NCBI RefSeq assembly: GCF_002095535.1
Contig: NZ_MLJI01000001.1
Span: 186,001 to 250,000, forward strand
From: Pantoea cypripedii
GTDB taxonomy: Bacteria; Pseudomonadota; Gammaproteobacteria; Enterobacterales; Enterobacteriaceae
DNA length: 64,000 nucleotides
Direction of reading: 5' to 3'
Of this stretch, positions 36,801 through 48,941 are shown piece after piece; within the stretch, counting starts at the first letter, position 1, and each line of letters starts with the position of its first letter. Below the pieces are notes generated by a model that was not told the DNA's origin, did no database searches, and saw nothing but the letters and a program-made list of their open reading frames with translations. Made by a program: the position numbers and the translations under genes.

Positions 36801-37519
36801 AGAACGGTACGCTGCAACCGCGGGGTGTGGTGGGGATTTTCCCGGCCAACCGCGTGGGGGATGATATCCAGATTTACAGCGACGAAAGCCGCAGCCAGAT
36901 ATTGTGTGTGAGCCATCACTTACGTCAGCAAACCGAAAAAACCGACTTTGCTAACTACTGCCTGGCGGATTTTGTCGCCCCGAAAGCAAGCGGCAAAGCG
37001 GACTATCTCGGCGCGTTCGCCGTGACCGGCGGGCTGGAGGAAGATGCGCTGGCTGAGGCGTACGACCAGCAGCATGATGACTACAACAAAATCATGATTA
37101 AGGCCGTCGCGGATCGTCTGGCTGAAGCCTTTGCGGAATACCTGCACGAACGCGTACGTAAGGTGCTCTGGGGCTTTGGTGCTAATGAGAATCTCAGCAA
37201 CGACGAGCTGATTCGTGAAAATTATCAGGGAATCCGTCCGGCTCCGGGTTATCCGGCCTGCCCGGAACACACTGAGAAAGCCCAGATTTGGCAACTGCTG
37301 GATGTGGAGACCCACACCGGTATGAAGCTGACGGAATCCTTTGCCATGTGGCCGGGCGCGTCGGTTTCCGGCTGGTACTTCAGCCATCCCGACAGCCGTT
37401 ATTTTGCCGTGGCGCAGATTCAGCGCGATCAGGTGGAGGATTATGCGGCACGTAAGGGGATGAGCGTCAGTGAAGTTGAGCGCTGGTTAGCACCTAACCT
37501 TGGGTATGATGCAGACTGA
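33836..37519 (+). CDS. metH: Cobalamin-dependent methionine synthase
   Basis: 1227 residues, the E. coli length, from a GTG start ([15 protein letters not shown]) with GGGG seven bases upstream; E. coli metH also uses GTG. Domains in order: homocysteine-binding barrel (about 1-350, zinc cysteines ending GGCCGTTP), methyltetrahydrofolate barrel (350-650), cobalamin cap and Rossmann domains (650-900, cobalt ligand His759 in DVHDIGKN), and AdoMet reactivation domain (900-1227, [12 protein letters not shown]). Cobalamin supply is not encoded in the window. Confidence 0.98.
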   Translation: MSNRIEALHQQLARRIMILDGGMGTMIQSYKLDEQDFRGSRFADWPCDLKGNNDLLVLSKPEVIREIHNAYLAAGADILETNTFNSTTIAMADYEMEALSAEINLEAARLARACADEWSAKTPERPRYVAGVLGPTNRTCSISPDVNDPAFRNVTFNQLVEAYRESTHALIAGGSDLIMIETVFDTLNAKAAIYAVQTEMEAMGVKLPLMISGTITDASGRTLSGQTTEAFYNSLRHAEPLSFGLNCALGPDELRQYVAELSRIAEGYVTAHPNAGLPNAFGEYDLDAATMAEQIGEWARSGFLNIIGGCCGTTPEHIAAMVAAVDGVAPRKLPEIAVACRLSGLEPLNISADSLFVNVGERTNVTGSAKFKRLIKEEKYNEALDVARQQVESGAQIIDINMDEGMLDAEAAMVRFLNLIAGEPDIARVPIMIDSSKWEVIEKGLQCIQGKGIVNSISMKEGIEMFIDHARKVRRYGAAMVVMAFDEVGQADTRARKIEICRRAYQILTEEVGFPPEDIIFDPNIFAVATGIEEHNNYAMDFIGACEDIKRELPHAMISGGVSNVSFSFRGNDPVREAIHAVFLYYAIRNGMDMGIVNAGQLAIYDDLPAELRDAVEDVILNRRDDGTERLLELAEKYRGAKGDGEQEKQLAEWRSWDVVKRLEYSLVKGITEFIEQDTEEARQASARPIEVIEGPLMSGMNVVGDLFGEGKMFLPQVVKSARVMKQAVAYLEPFIQASKEAGRSNGKIVLATVKGDVHDIGKNIVGVVLQCNNYEIIDLGVMVPSDKILKTAIEQKADIIGLSGLITPSLDEMVNVAKEMERQGFTIPLLIGGATTSKAHTAVKIEQNYSGPTVYVQNASRTVGVVSSLLSPTLKEDFVARTRKEYDTVRIQHARKKPRTPPVSLQTARDNDFSFDWESYTPPVAHRLGVSPVEASIETLRNYIDWTPFFMTWSLAGKYPRILEDEVVGEEAQRLFHDANAMLDMLSQNGTLQPRGVVGIFPANRVGDDIQIYSDESRSQILCVSHHLRQQTEKTDFANYCLADFVAPKASGKADYLGAFAVTGGLEEDALAEAYDQQHDDYNKIMIKAVADRLAEAFAEYLHERVRKVLWGFGANENLSNDELIRENYQGIRPAPGYPACPEHTEKAQIWQLLDVETHTGMKLTESFAMWPGASVSGWYFSHPDSRYFAVAQIQRDQVEDYAARKGMSVSEVERWLAPNLGYDAD

Positions 37520-37528
37520 TCGGTAGCG

Positions 37529-37544
37529 GCGCGATTTATCGCGC
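37529..37544. repeat. GC palindrome after metH (dispersed family)
   Basis: GCGCGAT-TT-ATCGCGC ten bases after the metH stop, within GGTAGCGGCGCGATTTATCG. The left flank has the family's GTAGCGGC; the right flank has decayed. It lies before the true terminator. Confidence 0.65.
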
Positions 37545-37563
37545 AATTCCGTCGTGAGAGAGG

Positions 37564-37597
37564 AAAAGCTTTGCCGGAAATCCGGCAAAGCTTTTTT
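37564..37597. terminator. Bidirectional terminator between convergent metH and yjbH
   Basis: Fifteen perfect pairs (37564-37578 with 37581-37595) around AA, core GCTTTGCCGGA, with an A run on one side and a T run on the other. It can serve both strands. Confidence 0.93.
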
Positions 37598-37602
37598 ATC
37601 AA

Positions 37603-39696
37603 TTAATTAAACCGTCCATCGCGATCTGACGTCATATCATACAGCTGATATTTACGACCCAGCATCTGGCCGCCATCACGCGTCAGCGGTACCCAGTTCA
37701 CCTGCGCACGGCCGCGTGTTGGCGTGACGGTAAACAGGTCCATCGGGATCGAGATATAGAAGCCTTTGGTGAAGCTGCCTTCGCCATACTCTTCCGACGA
37801 GACGTTGGTTTTGGTGGCATAGAAACCGACGATCACGCCGCTGTCGAATTGCTTCGACATATCCAGCGTCACACCTTTATCCTTCGCCAGATACTGGCCC
37901 ACGCTCGCTTTCACCAGCACGTTCTGCATAAACCACGGACGCCAGTAAGCGGTCAGATTACCAACCGGCGCTTTGTAGTCGGTGAACTGCATCATGTTGT
38001 CCCAGTCACGCTGCTTGACGTAGTTGGCATCGACGCCAATCGCCCAGTTACTGTCCACCGGACGATACAACACTTCGCCACCTACGCCGCCGTACATGGT
38101 TTCCAGATAACCACCGTACACCTGGCCATAGAAGTCATTGCCGAGGTAGCGCATGTAGTTGGCCTGCAAGTCATTCACATACACGTTGTTCTCAACGTAC
38201 TGGCGAATATGGGTACGCACGCGCGGCAGGGCGGAATTGGCCGTCAGGCCGTTGTAGTTAAACTTGTCGTAGTTATTGGCGAGGTTACCGAACAGGCTGC
38301 CACTCACCAGCAGGTGATCCGTCAGCTGGTAATCGACGTTACCCATCACGCCCAGCTGGTACATGTAGAAGCTTTCCGGTCCACCCACTGACTGATTCAG
38401 CACCGGCGACAGGCTGTAATTCAGGCGATCTCTGCGGATGAAATATCCCTGCTCGGTTGAGCCGGGATCGACCGGATTGATACGTGTCTGCTGCAACGGC
38501 TGTTCGTGGCCCAGTGGGTAGCCGGAGAGATCGTTTTTCAGGCTGGCGACATCGGTCCGCGTGGTCACCTGCGGCATATTGAAGCGCGACTCAGTCACAT
38601 CAATGGTATTGATGCCTTCAGGCAGGTTATTGACGATGATGCGGTTAGCCCGATCGACACCTTCGCGCGTATCACGGTATTTGGTCTGCTCGCCAGAGAC
38701 ATACAGGGTATCGCCTTTGGTCTGAATCTTCGGACCATCAAGACCGGCATTGTATTTCAGGTCGGTCAGCTGGTTGGCGACCACCGTGGACTGCAACAGG
38801 TCGCCCTGCGGCTGCGGATTGTAAGCCGGTTTGGCGCTGTCGATATGCGGCTGGCGTAAATCGTCAAAGTTAGTGCGCAGCGTAAAGCCAAACATAAAGG
38901 TATTGCCGCGTTCGTAACTGGCGTTGATGTCTGCCCAGTCAGTGAGGCGATAAATCGCGCCAACGTTAACCTTGCTGTTTTGCTCCAGACGGCCCGCGAA
39001 ATCGTCCTGATAATTGTTGCCTTCATATTCGACTTTCAGACGCAGCGGCTGCCACGGCGTTTGATACTCGATACCACCGAACAGCGCTGCCGGGCCGTGG
39101 AACATCTGGGAACCGTTAATCGACCCCGCCGTGCCGCCGCCGTTAGTACGGGTACAGAAGCTATCGCTGTAGGAACAGAACGGGTTTTTGATGGTGCCGC
39201 TGTTGCCGAGATAACCCCAGCCGATGCCGAAGGTGAAATCGAACGGCCCCCAGGCTTTGGTGCCCACCAGATATTCGCTGTCGAACAGGCCGGTACCGCC
39301 CAAATCGCGTGCACCGAATGACACTTCCGGCAGCCAGTAGCTTTCCTGCCACAGGCGCAGTTTCAGGTCGAAGGCTTTGTCTTTATAACTCTGGTCACCA
39401 CTGAAGCTTTCCGAGGAACTGTAGCGACGGGTACGTACGTCGGTATAACGCACGGTGGTCTCCAGCCACGGGAACAGTTGCAGTGACGCGGAATAGTAGC
39501 GGTATTGATCGTTATTACGATAGTTAAGGCTGAACTCGCCATCACGGGACATACGCGCGGTAGGAACCTGCATCAGGCCCGCGCCGCCGAAGTCAGATTG
39601 TGACGGGCCAATCGGATCGTCATAGGTTGCCGCATGAGCATCACAGGCAGCGGAAACAGCCACAGCCAGCAGGCTGAGAAGTAATTGTTTTTTCAT
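37603..39696 (-). CDS. yjbH: Outer-membrane exopolysaccharide protein YjbH (GfcD family)
   Basis: 697 residues with signal peptide ([22 protein letters not shown]) and a large predicted beta-barrel rich in alternating aromatic strands, such as [20 protein letters not shown]. The YjbH/GfcD family is thought to form or support an outer-membrane route for an exopolysaccharide. Last gene of yjbEFGH; its ATG overlaps the end of yjbG by one base. Length is as in E. coli. Confidence 0.93.
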   Translation of the reverse strand: MKKQLLLSLLAVAVSAACDAHAATYDDPIGPSQSDFGGAGLMQVPTARMSRDGEFSLNYRNNDQYRYYSASLQLFPWLETTVRYTDVRTRRYSSSESFSGDQSYKDKAFDLKLRLWQESYWLPEVSFGARDLGGTGLFDSEYLVGTKAWGPFDFTFGIGWGYLGNSGTIKNPFCSYSDSFCTRTNGGGTAGSINGSQMFHGPAALFGGIEYQTPWQPLRLKVEYEGNNYQDDFAGRLEQNSKVNVGAIYRLTDWADINASYERGNTFMFGFTLRTNFDDLRQPHIDSAKPAYNPQPQGDLLQSTVVANQLTDLKYNAGLDGPKIQTKGDTLYVSGEQTKYRDTREGVDRANRIIVNNLPEGINTIDVTESRFNMPQVTTRTDVASLKNDLSGYPLGHEQPLQQTRINPVDPGSTEQGYFIRRDRLNYSLSPVLNQSVGGPESFYMYQLGVMGNVDYQLTDHLLVSGSLFGNLANNYDKFNYNGLTANSALPRVRTHIRQYVENNVYVNDLQANYMRYLGNDFYGQVYGGYLETMYGGVGGEVLYRPVDSNWAIGVDANYVKQRDWDNMMQFTDYKAPVGNLTAYWRPWFMQNVLVKASVGQYLAKDKGVTLDMSKQFDSGVIVGFYATKTNVSSEEYGEGSFTKGFYISIPMDLFTVTPTRGRAQVNWVPLTRDGGQMLGRKYQLYDMTSDRDGRFN

Positions 39697-40433
39697 CAGT
39701 CTGGGATCCGGTGAGTCAGAACAGAAATCATGCGGTCATTCAGGTCGCTCTGGCCCCATGGCAGGCTCCAGGACGAGAAGCCGAGCCAGATAATGCTGCC
39801 CGGTTCTACCTCCACATGGCGCTGATTCCAGTAAGCAATGGGCACCTGCCGGGTCTGGCCGGATGGCGCAATGACCGTGGCAAAACTGCGGTCACCACCG
39901 GAAAGACGATCGTGGTCGTCAAGATAGTCACGCACCGTACGGCCCGGCTGCCAGAGCACTTTGCCGGGATTTTCCAGTGCGCCGAGTACCAGCACCTGAG
40001 TGGGCGGTGCCAGCGTGTAAAGGTCATAATTGCCCAGCAGGCTACGATTGGCTCCCGGGCGCAGGCGTACCCAGTCGGGGTCGAGCGGGGTAAATTGACG
40101 GCCTGTCACCGGCATCGCGGATAATTGCTGGATGACGGCACCAATTGCCGCCGCGCGGTCACCGCTGTTATCTGCCTGCCAGGCGCGCAAATCCGCCAGC
40201 AGTTGTTGCTGCTGCTGTTTCGCCACCGCCGTTGCGCCGCGTTCGGCAATGACCGTACCGGGCCACCAGGTGTGGATCGCCGGGTTAGTCACCAGTTGGC
40301 TGAGGTTTTGTGCATGATCGATCTGTAAAGTCGCGCGATTTTGCCCTTCGTGGACGATAACCTGGCTATCGGCCAGCGCGTTGCCCGCAGTGAACAGCGC
40401 CAGTCCCGCCAGCAAAGACGTTATTTTTTTCAT
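39696..40433 (-). CDS. yjbG: Exopolysaccharide protein YjbG (GfcC family)
   Basis: 245 residues, signal peptide [21 protein letters not shown], periplasmic. The family (GfcC, YjbG) has two ubiquitin-like folds resembling capsule-export protein domains, here seen as [20 protein letters not shown] and [17 protein letters not shown]. Its start overlaps yjbF by four bases and its stop overlaps yjbH, so the genes are tightly coupled. Confidence 0.92.
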   Translation of the reverse strand: MKKITSLLAGLALFTAGNALADSQVIVHEGQNRATLQIDHAQNLSQLVTNPAIHTWWPGTVIAERGATAVAKQQQQQLLADLRAWQADNSGDRAAAIGAVIQQLSAMPVTGRQFTPLDPDWVRLRPGANRSLLGNYDLYTLAPPTQVLVLGALENPGKVLWQPGRTVRDYLDDHDRLSGGDRSFATVIAPSGQTRQVPIAYWNQRHVEVEPGSIIWLGFSSWSLPWGQSDLNDRMISVLTHRIPD

Positions 40434-41077
40434 GATTTCGCCGGTTTCAGAATGGTGGTTTCAATCGGGAATTCGCCAGCAGCCAGCATCTGGTTCGCCT
40501 GGACTACCGTGCCATCGCGGTTATCAATCCAGAAGGTGTTTTGCCACTCGCGTCCAATGCTGTCGATGCGTACGGTTTCGTGCCATACCCGGCAGGCTAC
40601 GCTCTGTCCGGCAATCGTCAGCACCGTGTCGTCGCCACGCTGGAATTGCGAGACGGCGGTGGCGGCACGCGGTTTATCCTGCTCAGACCATTGCACGACA
40701 CGCGTCCAGCTGGCTCCGTTTTGCAGATGCAGCGCGTCCGCCAGCGGGTCCTGCGCCAGATTGCTGACGTTCAACAGGTTGTCGGTCAGACCCACGGTTT
40801 TCACCAGACGACCATGCTGGAGTGCCAGCATCGCTTTATCCTGAGTGACCCATTTTTGCTGGCCATTTTCGTTGTAACCCAGCACCACAAAGATGCGTGG
40901 GCCTTCATTAATGCGGGCATAGAGGCTGGCGTAAGGCAGGTTTGCCACCTGCTCATTGGTCACCGTGACATCATCCGGCCCTTTAATGGCGAGCATGACG
41001 GTCTGTTCCAGACCTTTCTGGGTTTGTGTGCAGGCCTGTAGCAGCAGGCAGAGAAGCAGCAAAGGAAGTCGGCGCAC
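40430..41077 (-). CDS. yjbF: Exopolysaccharide lipoprotein YjbF (GfcB family)
   Basis: 215 residues from GTG at 41077, chosen because AGGGA lies six bases upstream. The in-frame ATG eight codons earlier has no ribosome binding site and abuts a terminator stem. The lipoprotein signal VRRLPLLLLCLLLQAC gives a mature Cys near residue 16. The body is a periplasmic domain of the YjbF/GfcB type. Confidence 0.88.
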   Translation of the reverse strand: MRRLPLLLLCLLLQACTQTQKGLEQTVMLAIKGPDDVTVTNEQVANLPYASLYARINEGPRIFVVLGYNENGQQKWVTQDKAMLALQHGRLVKTVGLTDNLLNVSNLAQDPLADALHLQNGASWTRVVQWSEQDKPRAATAVSQFQRGDDTVLTIAGQSVACRVWHETVRIDSIGREWQNTFWIDNRDGTVVQANQMLAAGEFPIETTILKPAKS

Positions 41078-41105
41078 TGTGTGTCCCTGATTAAATCGCA
41101 TCAAA

Positions 41106-41134
41106 GCAAAAAATAACCACACGGCTGTGTGGTT
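41106..41134 (-). terminator. Attenuating terminator between yjbE and yjbF
   Basis: On the minus strand AACCACAC/GTGTGGTT with loop AGCC is followed by ATTTTTTG. Transcription of the abundant small yjbE product would mostly stop here, with partial read-through to yjbFGH. Confidence 0.82.
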
Positions 41135-41152
41135 ATGTTTAAAGGTGCTACA

Positions 41153-41401
41153 TCAACGAGTGGTACTCGTTGTGGTCGTGGTTGTTGTACCGGTATTTGC
41201 ACCGTCACCACCGCCAGAAGCGGCAATGCCGAGACCTACCAACGCACCGAGAGCCCCGATACCCACAGCGGTGGACGCACCAGCGGACATTGCTCCCGCC
41301 TGCGCGCCTGCTGCAGCACCGGTTTCTTCCGGTGCGGCAATCGCAGCGGAAGAAACGGCAACGTAAAGTAAGGCTGCACCGGCAACCATAAGTTTTTTCA
41401 T
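41153..41401 (-). CDS. yjbE: Small secreted protein YjbE (GfcA-like)
   Basis: 82 residues: signal peptide MKKLMVAGAALLYVAVSSAA, then an alanine- and glycine-rich hydrophobic segment (GASTAVGIGALGALVGLGIA) and a threonine-rich tail of nine Thr in the last twelve residues. First gene of yjbEFGH, which in E. coli is induced by the Rcs system and makes an extracellular polysaccharide. The exact role of YjbE is unknown. The next gene is separated by a terminator. Confidence 0.88.
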   Translation of the reverse strand: MKKLMVAGAALLYVAVSSAAIAAPEETGAAAGAQAGAMSAGASTAVGIGALGALVGLGIAASGGGDGANTGTTTTTTTSTTR

Positions 41402-41436
41402 AACAACGTGTCCTGCATTTAAATGAATGAAGGATG

Positions 41437-41509
41437 TATACCCGTCATAGTTCAGGTTTCAGGTGCGTTAACCGCCCGCATGGCTGCAATCTGAATTATT
41501 TGGGGTATG
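41437..41509. repeat. 73-bp ERIC-like element, internally deleted
   Basis: It begins TATACCCGTCATAGTTCAGG and ends CTGAATTATTTGGGGTATG, the two conserved ends of an ERIC element, but lacks the central part (GTAAGTGACTGGGG and neighbours) that the full 127-bp copy at 60077 has. It lies 36 bases upstream of yjbE, within its leader or promoter. Confidence 0.75.
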
Positions 41510-41938
41510 CCCTTAACGGGCGCGTTCAGTATAGGGCAACAAATTACCAGAGTTCAGCGCGAGGGGAAGAGGACGAAAATTACACATGTTGCTGGTGATA
41601 AATAATGCAAATCAGCGATAGCTGCTTTTTTTAATTGCGCTTTTTATCAGGACTGGAATAACTACATAGTTGTGGCTGATTCGGCAGAATTTTTCACTTT
41701 TGCATTAAATATTGGTACGGAATCGGAATATTCAGAATTCCCTTAACATGAGTAAATAAAAAAAATCTATTTATCATGGTGATAGCTAATAATTTTGTGG
41801 GGAATAGATCCATTCAATTTAGAAATTGTGGGTAAATGTGCGATAAATCTTCGGATTAAGCCTAGATCATTTTAAGAATTATCTAACCATTGGCTGTCGA
41901 TTAAATAACGAAATCTCCCGATTTATTGCATATTTGTC
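41510..41938. promoter_or_regulatory. yjbE upstream region with two RcsAB-box candidates
   Basis: No gene. AT-rich. Two 14-mers resemble the RcsAB box TAAGAATATTCCTA: TCGGAATATTCAGA at 41723-41736 (10 of 14) and TAAGAATTATCTAA at 41873-41886 (10 of 14 on either strand). A TATACT -10 (minus strand, 41528-41533) with only a weak -35 would suit an activator-dependent promoter. Known Rcs control of yjbEFGH in E. coli supports this; binding is inferred. Confidence 0.4.
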
Positions 41939-41967
41939 ATAAAAAAAGGCAGCCATAAGGCCGCCTT
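41939..41967 (-). terminator. pgi terminator
   Basis: On the minus strand AAGGCGGCC and GGCTGCCTT form a stem with one G-U pair, followed by a T run, 20 bases after the pgi stop. Confidence 0.88.
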
Positions 41968-41986
41968 ATTACAAAATGGGTAAAAA

Positions 41987-43996
<2,010 letters not shown>

Positions 43997-44025
43997 TTGA
44001 CAGCGGAACAATTAACCGATATTTA
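43997..44025 (+). promoter_or_regulatory. lysC promoter
   Basis: A perfect TTGACA (43997-44002), 17 bases, then TATTTA. The start would fall just before the lysine riboswitch. Confidence 0.6.
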
Positions 44026-44032
44026 TGTGCGC

Positions 44033-44250
44033 GCTACTTACGCCCCAGGGCGTAAGCCAGAAGAGGCGCGTCGCCCAGGCAGTGTGTTGGAGGAACCGTA
44101 TCCGGGGATAACACATCAGGGGGTGCGACGCCGAGGTGGGGCAACACGCGGCGTGTTGTGCTGTCGGCTGCAGGGGCTGAATCCTCTGGGTTGTCACCAG
44201 AAACGTCCACAGTCGGACGTTTCGCAAGGTGAAGCGCTTCTGGGTGACTC
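44033..44250 (+). promoter_or_regulatory. Lysine riboswitch (L box) of lysC
   Basis: The leader carries the conserved L-box blocks AGAAGAGGCGCG, GTTGGAGGAACC, GGGGATAACACATCAGGGGG, CGACGCCGAGGTGG, GGCTGCAGGGGCTGAATCC, GGGTTGTCACCAGAAACGT and CTTCTGGGTGACTC, in the same order as E. coli lysC. Lysine binding is expected to turn off lysC. Boundaries are approximate; about 110 bases separate it from the start codon. Confidence 0.95.
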
Positions 44251-44360
44251 GTCTCATGATCTTGTCTGCCCATTTCTGCTCTTCTCTTGTGCCAAGGCTG
44301 ATAGAATGTCTTCCGTCCCAATAAAGCGGGAGAAAGATAACCTGACACGAGGTTCGTTAC

Positions 44361-45716
44361 ATGTCTCAAACTCTGATCGTGGCGAAATTTGGCGGCACCA
44401 GCGTTGCCGATTTTGCTGCCATGAACCGCAGCGCCGATGTGGTGCTGTCCAATGCCAACACCCGCCTGGTGGTGCTTTCCGCCTCAGCAGGTGTCACCAA
44501 TCTGCTGGTATCCCTTTCTGAAGGCCAGGAACAGGCGCAACGTGCGTACCTGCTGGATGAAATTCGCCGTATTCAATATGCCATCATCGATTGTCTGCAA
44601 GCGCCGGATGTGATCCGCGATGAGATTGATCGCATGCTGGAAAACATCACCATGCTGTCCGAAGCGGCGGCACTGGCAACGTCGAATGCGCTCACTGATG
44701 AACTGGTCAGCCACGGCGAGTTGATGTCTACGCTGCTGTTCGTGGAAATTCTGCGCGAGCGTAAGGTCAATGCCGAATGGTTTGATGTGCGTAAAGTGAT
44801 GCGTACCAGTGACCGTTTTGGCCGTGCTGAGCCAGACGTTGCGGTACTGAAAGAACAATCTGCTGCGCTGCTGCAACCGCGCACCGAGCAGGCGCTGGTG
44901 ATCACCCAAGGCTTTATTGGCAGCGAAAGCAAAGGCCGCACCACCACGCTGGGCCGTGGCGGCAGCGACTATACGGCGGCGCTGCTGGGCGAAGCCTTGC
45001 AGGCGGCGCGTATCGATATCTGGACTGACGTGCCGGGTATCTACACCACCGACCCGCGTGTGGTACCTGCGGCGAAACGCATCGATGAAATCACGTTCGA
45101 AGAAGCGGCAGAAATGGCCACCTTTGGTGCCAAAGTGCTGCATCCGGCGACGCTGCTGCCCGCAGTACGCAGTGATATCCCGGTGTTTGTCGGCTCCAGT
45201 AAGGATCCGGCCGCTGGCGGCACGCGTGTCTGCAACGAGACGCAAGACCCGCCGCTGTTCCGGGCGCTGGCACTGCGTCGTAAGCAAACCCTGCTGACGT
45301 TACACAGCCTGAACATGCTGCACGCGCGCGGTTTCCTCGCGGAAGTGTTCGCCATTCTGGCGCGGCACAGTATCTCCGTTGATCTGATCACCACCTCCGA
45401 AGTGAGCGTGGCGTTGACGCTGGATACTACCGGTTCCACCTCAACCGGTGACAGCCTGCTGACGCAGGCGCTGCTGACTGAACTCTCCTCCCTGTGCCGT
45501 GTGGAAGTGGAAGAGAACCTCGCGCTGGTGGCGATTATCGGTAACAGCCTGTCGAAAGCCTGTGGCGTCGGCAAAGAGGTGTTTGGTGTGCTGGAACCGT
45601 TTAACCTGCGCATGATTTGCTACGGTGCCAGCAGCTATAACCTGTGCTTCCTGGTGCCGGGCGGCGATGCGGAAGAAGTGGTGCGCACCCTGCATATGAA
45701 TCTGTTTGGTTGCTAA
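44361..45716 (+). CDS. lysC: Lysine-sensitive aspartokinase III
   Basis: 451 residues, about the E. coli length. It phosphorylates aspartate, the first step to lysine, threonine and methionine. The kinase signature VAKFGGTSVADF is at the N-terminus, with GRGGSDYTAALLGEAL and TDVPGIYTTDPRVV later. Two C-terminal ACT domains (from about 310) bind lysine. Control is double: riboswitch and feedback. The next pathway enzyme, asd, lies 2 kb away, unlike in E. coli. Confidence 0.97.
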   Translation: MSQTLIVAKFGGTSVADFAAMNRSADVVLSNANTRLVVLSASAGVTNLLVSLSEGQEQAQRAYLLDEIRRIQYAIIDCLQAPDVIRDEIDRMLENITMLSEAAALATSNALTDELVSHGELMSTLLFVEILRERKVNAEWFDVRKVMRTSDRFGRAEPDVAVLKEQSAALLQPRTEQALVITQGFIGSESKGRTTTLGRGGSDYTAALLGEALQAARIDIWTDVPGIYTTDPRVVPAAKRIDEITFEEAAEMATFGAKVLHPATLLPAVRSDIPVFVGSSKDPAAGGTRVCNETQDPPLFRALALRRKQTLLTLHSLNMLHARGFLAEVFAILARHSISVDLITTSEVSVALTLDTTGSTSTGDSLLTQALLTELSSLCRVEVEENLALVAIIGNSLSKACGVGKEVFGVLEPFNLRMICYGASSYNLCFLVPGGDAEEVVRTLHMNLFGC

Positions 45717-45724
45717 AACCGAGT

Positions 45725-45755
45725 GGGTAGCGGCGCGATTGATCGCGCCGCACCC
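45725..45755. repeat. GC palindrome after lysC (dispersed family)
   Basis: GCGGCGCGAT (45730-45739) and ATCGCGCCGC (45742-45751) are perfect arms around TG, extended by GGGT/ACCC outside. It lies nine bases after the lysC stop. There is no T run. Confidence 0.75.
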
Positions 45756-45992
45756 ATTGCAGGCTGTATGAATCCCCGCCTTTTTCCGAAAAATGCAGAG
45801 TAATTTCGGCTAATTCCCGCGCTTCGGTAGCAGCCGATCCGCATTTTCCCTGCATCCTCACATCCAGCCTTACGTCACGATAACGAAATGTTATGATCCC
45901 GCGTCCGTCGTGGCAGCCGTTTCCTGCACGACGCTTTATCTGTGGCAACACTCCGTAATGACATAATAAAACCTGCATAAGGAAGTTCGTCC

Positions 45993-46910
45993 ATGCTCGG
46001 CAAAATTACCCGCCTGTTCCCGCTGTGGGCTGTGCTGCTCTCCGTCGCGGCCTATTATTCACCGTCTACCTTCCTTGGCATTGGCCCGTGGGTGACGTAT
46101 CTGCTGATGCTGATTATGTTTGGCATGGGCGTGACGCTAAATATCAATGATTTCAAACGCGTGCTGGTGCGTCCGGCTCCGGTTATTGCCGGGACTTTCC
46201 TGCATTATCTGGTGATGCCGCTGGCGGCCTGGGGTCTGGCGAAGTTATTCCAGATGCCGCCGGACCTGGCGGCGGGCATGATTCTGGTGGGCAGCGTTGC
46301 CAGTGGCACCGCGTCTAACGTGATGATTTATCTGGCGAAGGGTGATGTGGCTTTGTCCGTGACCATCTCCTCGGTCTCGGCGCTGGTGGGCGTATTTGCC
46401 ACGCCGCTGCTGACGCGTTTCTATGTCGATACCCATATTCAGGTGGATGTGATCGGCATGCTGCTCAGTATCGTTAAAATCGTGGTGGTCCCGATTGGGC
46501 TGGGCCTGATTATCCATCACTCGATGAACAGCGTGGTACGTCGCGTCGAACCTTATCTGCCGGCGTTCTCCATGGTGTGTATTCTGCTGATCATCAGCGC
46601 GGTGGTGGCGGGCAGCCAGGGCTTTATCGGCTCAGTCGGCCTGGTGGTGATCGCTGCGGTGATTATGCACAACGCCATTGGTTTGCTGGGTGGCTACTGG
46701 GGTGGCAAGCTGTTTGGCTTTGACGAATCCACCTGCCGTACCCTGGCGCTGGAAGTGGGGATGCAAAACTCCGGTCTGGCGGCAACGCTGGGCAAACTCT
46801 ACTTCTCGCCGCTGGCCGCGCTGCCTGGCGCGCTGTTCTCGGTATGGCATAACCTGTCGGGTTCGCTGCTGGCCGGTTACTGGTCAGGCAAACCCATCAA
46901 GAAGAAGTAA
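45993..46910 (+). CDS. panS: Bile acid:sodium symporter family transporter, PanS-like
   Basis: 305 residues with nine or ten hydrophobic segments and no signal peptide, an inner-membrane BASS-family carrier. Family motifs include [38 protein letters not shown] and [18 protein letters not shown]. Salmonella PanS of this family takes up ketopantoate and pantoate. The assignment to PanS rests on overall resemblance, so another organic anion is possible. AAGGAAG precedes the ATG, and TTACGT-16-TATGAT (45870-45897) is a possible promoter. Confidence 0.78.
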   Translation: MLGKITRLFPLWAVLLSVAAYYSPSTFLGIGPWVTYLLMLIMFGMGVTLNINDFKRVLVRPAPVIAGTFLHYLVMPLAAWGLAKLFQMPPDLAAGMILVGSVASGTASNVMIYLAKGDVALSVTISSVSALVGVFATPLLTRFYVDTHIQVDVIGMLLSIVKIVVVPIGLGLIIHHSMNSVVRRVEPYLPAFSMVCILLIISAVVAGSQGFIGSVGLVVIAAVIMHNAIGLLGGYWGGKLFGFDESTCRTLALEVGMQNSGLAATLGKLYFSPLAALPGALFSVWHNLSGSLLAGYWSGKPIKKK

Positions 46911-46928
46911 AAGATATCCAAACCGTCA

Positions 46929-46948
46929 CGGCGCGACTTATCGCGCCG
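46929..46948. repeat. GC palindrome between convergent panS and yhgN (dispersed family)
   Basis: CGGCGCGA (46929-46936) and TCGCGCCG (46941-46948) around CTTA, 18 bases after panS and touching the yhgN stop codon. Confidence 0.72.
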
Positions 46949-47542
46949 TTACAACTTCAGGTAAGCACGAATCCCATCCAGAAACATCTGCGTTGCCAGC
47001 ATAATCAAAATCAACCCCATCAGACGTTCCAGCGCATTCACGCCTTTATCCCCCAGCAGACGCAGAAACAACCCGGACAGCAGCAAAATTACCACCGTGA
47101 CGCCCCAGGCAATCATCAGCGCGCCCACCAGATGCAGCATTTGGTTGGGATATTGATGCGACAACAGCATCAGCGTCGCCAGCAGTGACGGCCCGGCAAC
47201 CAGCGGAATTGCCAGCGGCACCAGAAACGGTTCTTCCCCGGCGGGCAAGCCGGTACTGCTGCTCTCCGCTGACGGGAAAATCATGCGAATGGCGATCAGA
47301 AACAAAATGATGCCGCCGGAAATCGATACCGTTTCCGTGCGCAGATTAAGAAAAAGCAGAATTCGCTCACCGGCGAATAAAAACAGCAGCATCAGTACCA
47401 GCGCAATCAGCATCTCGCGAATCAGCACCACCCGCCGCCGTTTGGGTTCCAGGTGCTTCAAAACCGACATAAATATCGGCAGGTTGCCCAGCGGGTCCAT
47501 GATCAGCAGCAATAATATGGTGGCGGAAATCATTTCAGTCAT
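46949..47542 (-). CDS. yhgN: MarC-family inner membrane protein YhgN
   Basis: 197 residues, the E. coli length, with six predicted membrane helices. It opens MTEMISATILLLLIMDPLGN, with the MarC motif MDPLGNLPIFM and AIPLVAGPSLLATLMLL. Function not established. It is divergent from asd, the same pairing as in E. coli. Confidence 0.93.
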   Translation of the reverse strand: MTEMISATILLLLIMDPLGNLPIFMSVLKHLEPKRRRVVLIREMLIALVLMLLFLFAGERILLFLNLRTETVSISGGIILFLIAIRMIFPSAESSSTGLPAGEEPFLVPLAIPLVAGPSLLATLMLLSHQYPNQMLHLVGALMIAWGVTVVILLLSGLFLRLLGDKGVNALERLMGLILIMLATQMFLDGIRAYLKL

Positions 47543-47763
47543 TTGTGTTTAAGCATCTCTTTGCGGCGCAAAGCGCCGTTATTAGTTGCGCTGCTGAAAA
47601 ACTTAGCGCAATCGAATTAATTCACTTGCCAGAAGTGCAGCATTTTGTAGAGTTGGAGGTCATAGGTAAACCTGATTATTACGCAGACCAGCGGGTTAAT
47701 CCCGCAGGTTTTTTCCCTCGCACCAGACAGGGCCTCTGAAGAAGCGCCCGAGACGGACAGAAA

Positions 47764-48873
47764 ATGAAGAATGTAGGTTTTATTGGTTGGCGTGGTATGG
47801 TCGGCTCCGTGCTGATGTCCCGCATGAGCGAAGAACGTGATTTTGATGTGATCAATCCGGTCTTCTTCTCCACTTCGCAACTTGGCCAGGCGGCACCGAC
47901 CTTCGGTGGTAAGTCGACCGGCGCGTTGCAGGATGCTTTTGATATTGATGCGCTGAAGGCGCTCGATATTATTATCACCTGCCAGGGTGGCGATTATACC
48001 AGTGAAGTCTATCCGAAGCTGCGCGCCAGCGGCTGGCAGGGTTACTGGATTGACGCCGCTTCGACGCTGCGCATGAAAGATGACGCCATCATTATTCTCG
48101 ATCCGGTCAACCATCAGGTGATTCGCCAGGGCCTCGACAGCGGTATCAAAACCTTTGTTGGCGGTAACTGCACCGTAAGCCTGATGCTGATGTCACTTGG
48201 CGGCCTGTTCGCGAATGATCTGGTGGAGTGGACCTCCGTGGCGACGTATCAGGCGGCTTCCGGCGGCGGTGCGCGTCATATGCGTGAGCTGCTGACCCAG
48301 ATGGGTATGCTGCACGATCACGTGGCGAAATCATTGCAGAACCCGGCCTCGGCTATCCTCGAAATCGAGCGTAGCGTGACCGACTTCACCCGTTCCGGCA
48401 CCCTGCCGACCGATAACTTCGGCGTACCGCTGGCGGGCAGCCTGATTCCGTGGATCGACAAACAGCTGGAAAACGGCCAGAGCCGCGAAGAGTGGAAAGG
48501 CCAGGCCGAGACCAACAAAATCCTCGGCAGCCAGAAAGTGATCCCGGTGGATGGCCTGTGCGTACGCGTGGGTGCACTGCGTTGCCACAGCCAGGCGTTT
48601 ACGCTGAAGCTGAAAAAAGATGTGCCGCTGGCTGAAATTGAACAGCTGCTGGCTGCGCACAACGAATGGGTGAAAGTGGTGCCGAACGATCGTGACATCA
48701 CCATGCGTGAACTGACCCCTGCGGCAGTCACCGGCACTCTGGCGACCCCGGTGGGTCGTCTGCGTAAGCTGAACATGGGGCCGGAATATCTCTCGGCCTT
48801 CACCGTCGGTGACCAGCTGTTATGGGGCGCGGCTGAACCGCTGCGCCGTATGCTGCGTCTGCTGGTGGACTAA
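47764..48873 (+). CDS. asd: Aspartate-semialdehyde dehydrogenase
   Basis: 369 residues, against 367 in E. coli. It reduces aspartyl phosphate to the semialdehyde, feeding diaminopimelate, lysine, threonine and methionine. The NADP-binding start [20 protein letters not shown] and the catalytic Cys136 in [15 protein letters not shown] are intact. It is followed by a strong terminator and is a single-gene unit here. Confidence 0.98.
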   Translation: MKNVGFIGWRGMVGSVLMSRMSEERDFDVINPVFFSTSQLGQAAPTFGGKSTGALQDAFDIDALKALDIIITCQGGDYTSEVYPKLRASGWQGYWIDAASTLRMKDDAIIILDPVNHQVIRQGLDSGIKTFVGGNCTVSLMLMSLGGLFANDLVEWTSVATYQAASGGGARHMRELLTQMGMLHDHVAKSLQNPASAILEIERSVTDFTRSGTLPTDNFGVPLAGSLIPWIDKQLENGQSREEWKGQAETNKILGSQKVIPVDGLCVRVGALRCHSQAFTLKLKKDVPLAEIEQLLAAHNEWVKVVPNDRDITMRELTPAAVTGTLATPVGRLRKLNMGPEYLSAFTVGDQLLWGAAEPLRRMLRLLVD

Positions 48874-48891
48874 GCGTAACGCGAGAATGGT

Positions 48892-48916
48892 GGCCGGGGA
48901 TTTACCCGGCCTTTTT
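48892..48916 (+). terminator. asd terminator
   Basis: Stem GGCCGGG/CCCGGCC with a six-base loop and five Ts. Confidence 0.93.
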
Positions 48917-48941
48917 ATGTTTTCAGGCTGCAACACTTAAC

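Noticed and set aside
47565..47578. Hairpin CGGCGC-AAA-GCGCCG near the yhgN start as a member of the palindrome family
   Set aside because: It lacks the GAT/ATC centre and lies at a gene start, not after a stop codon.
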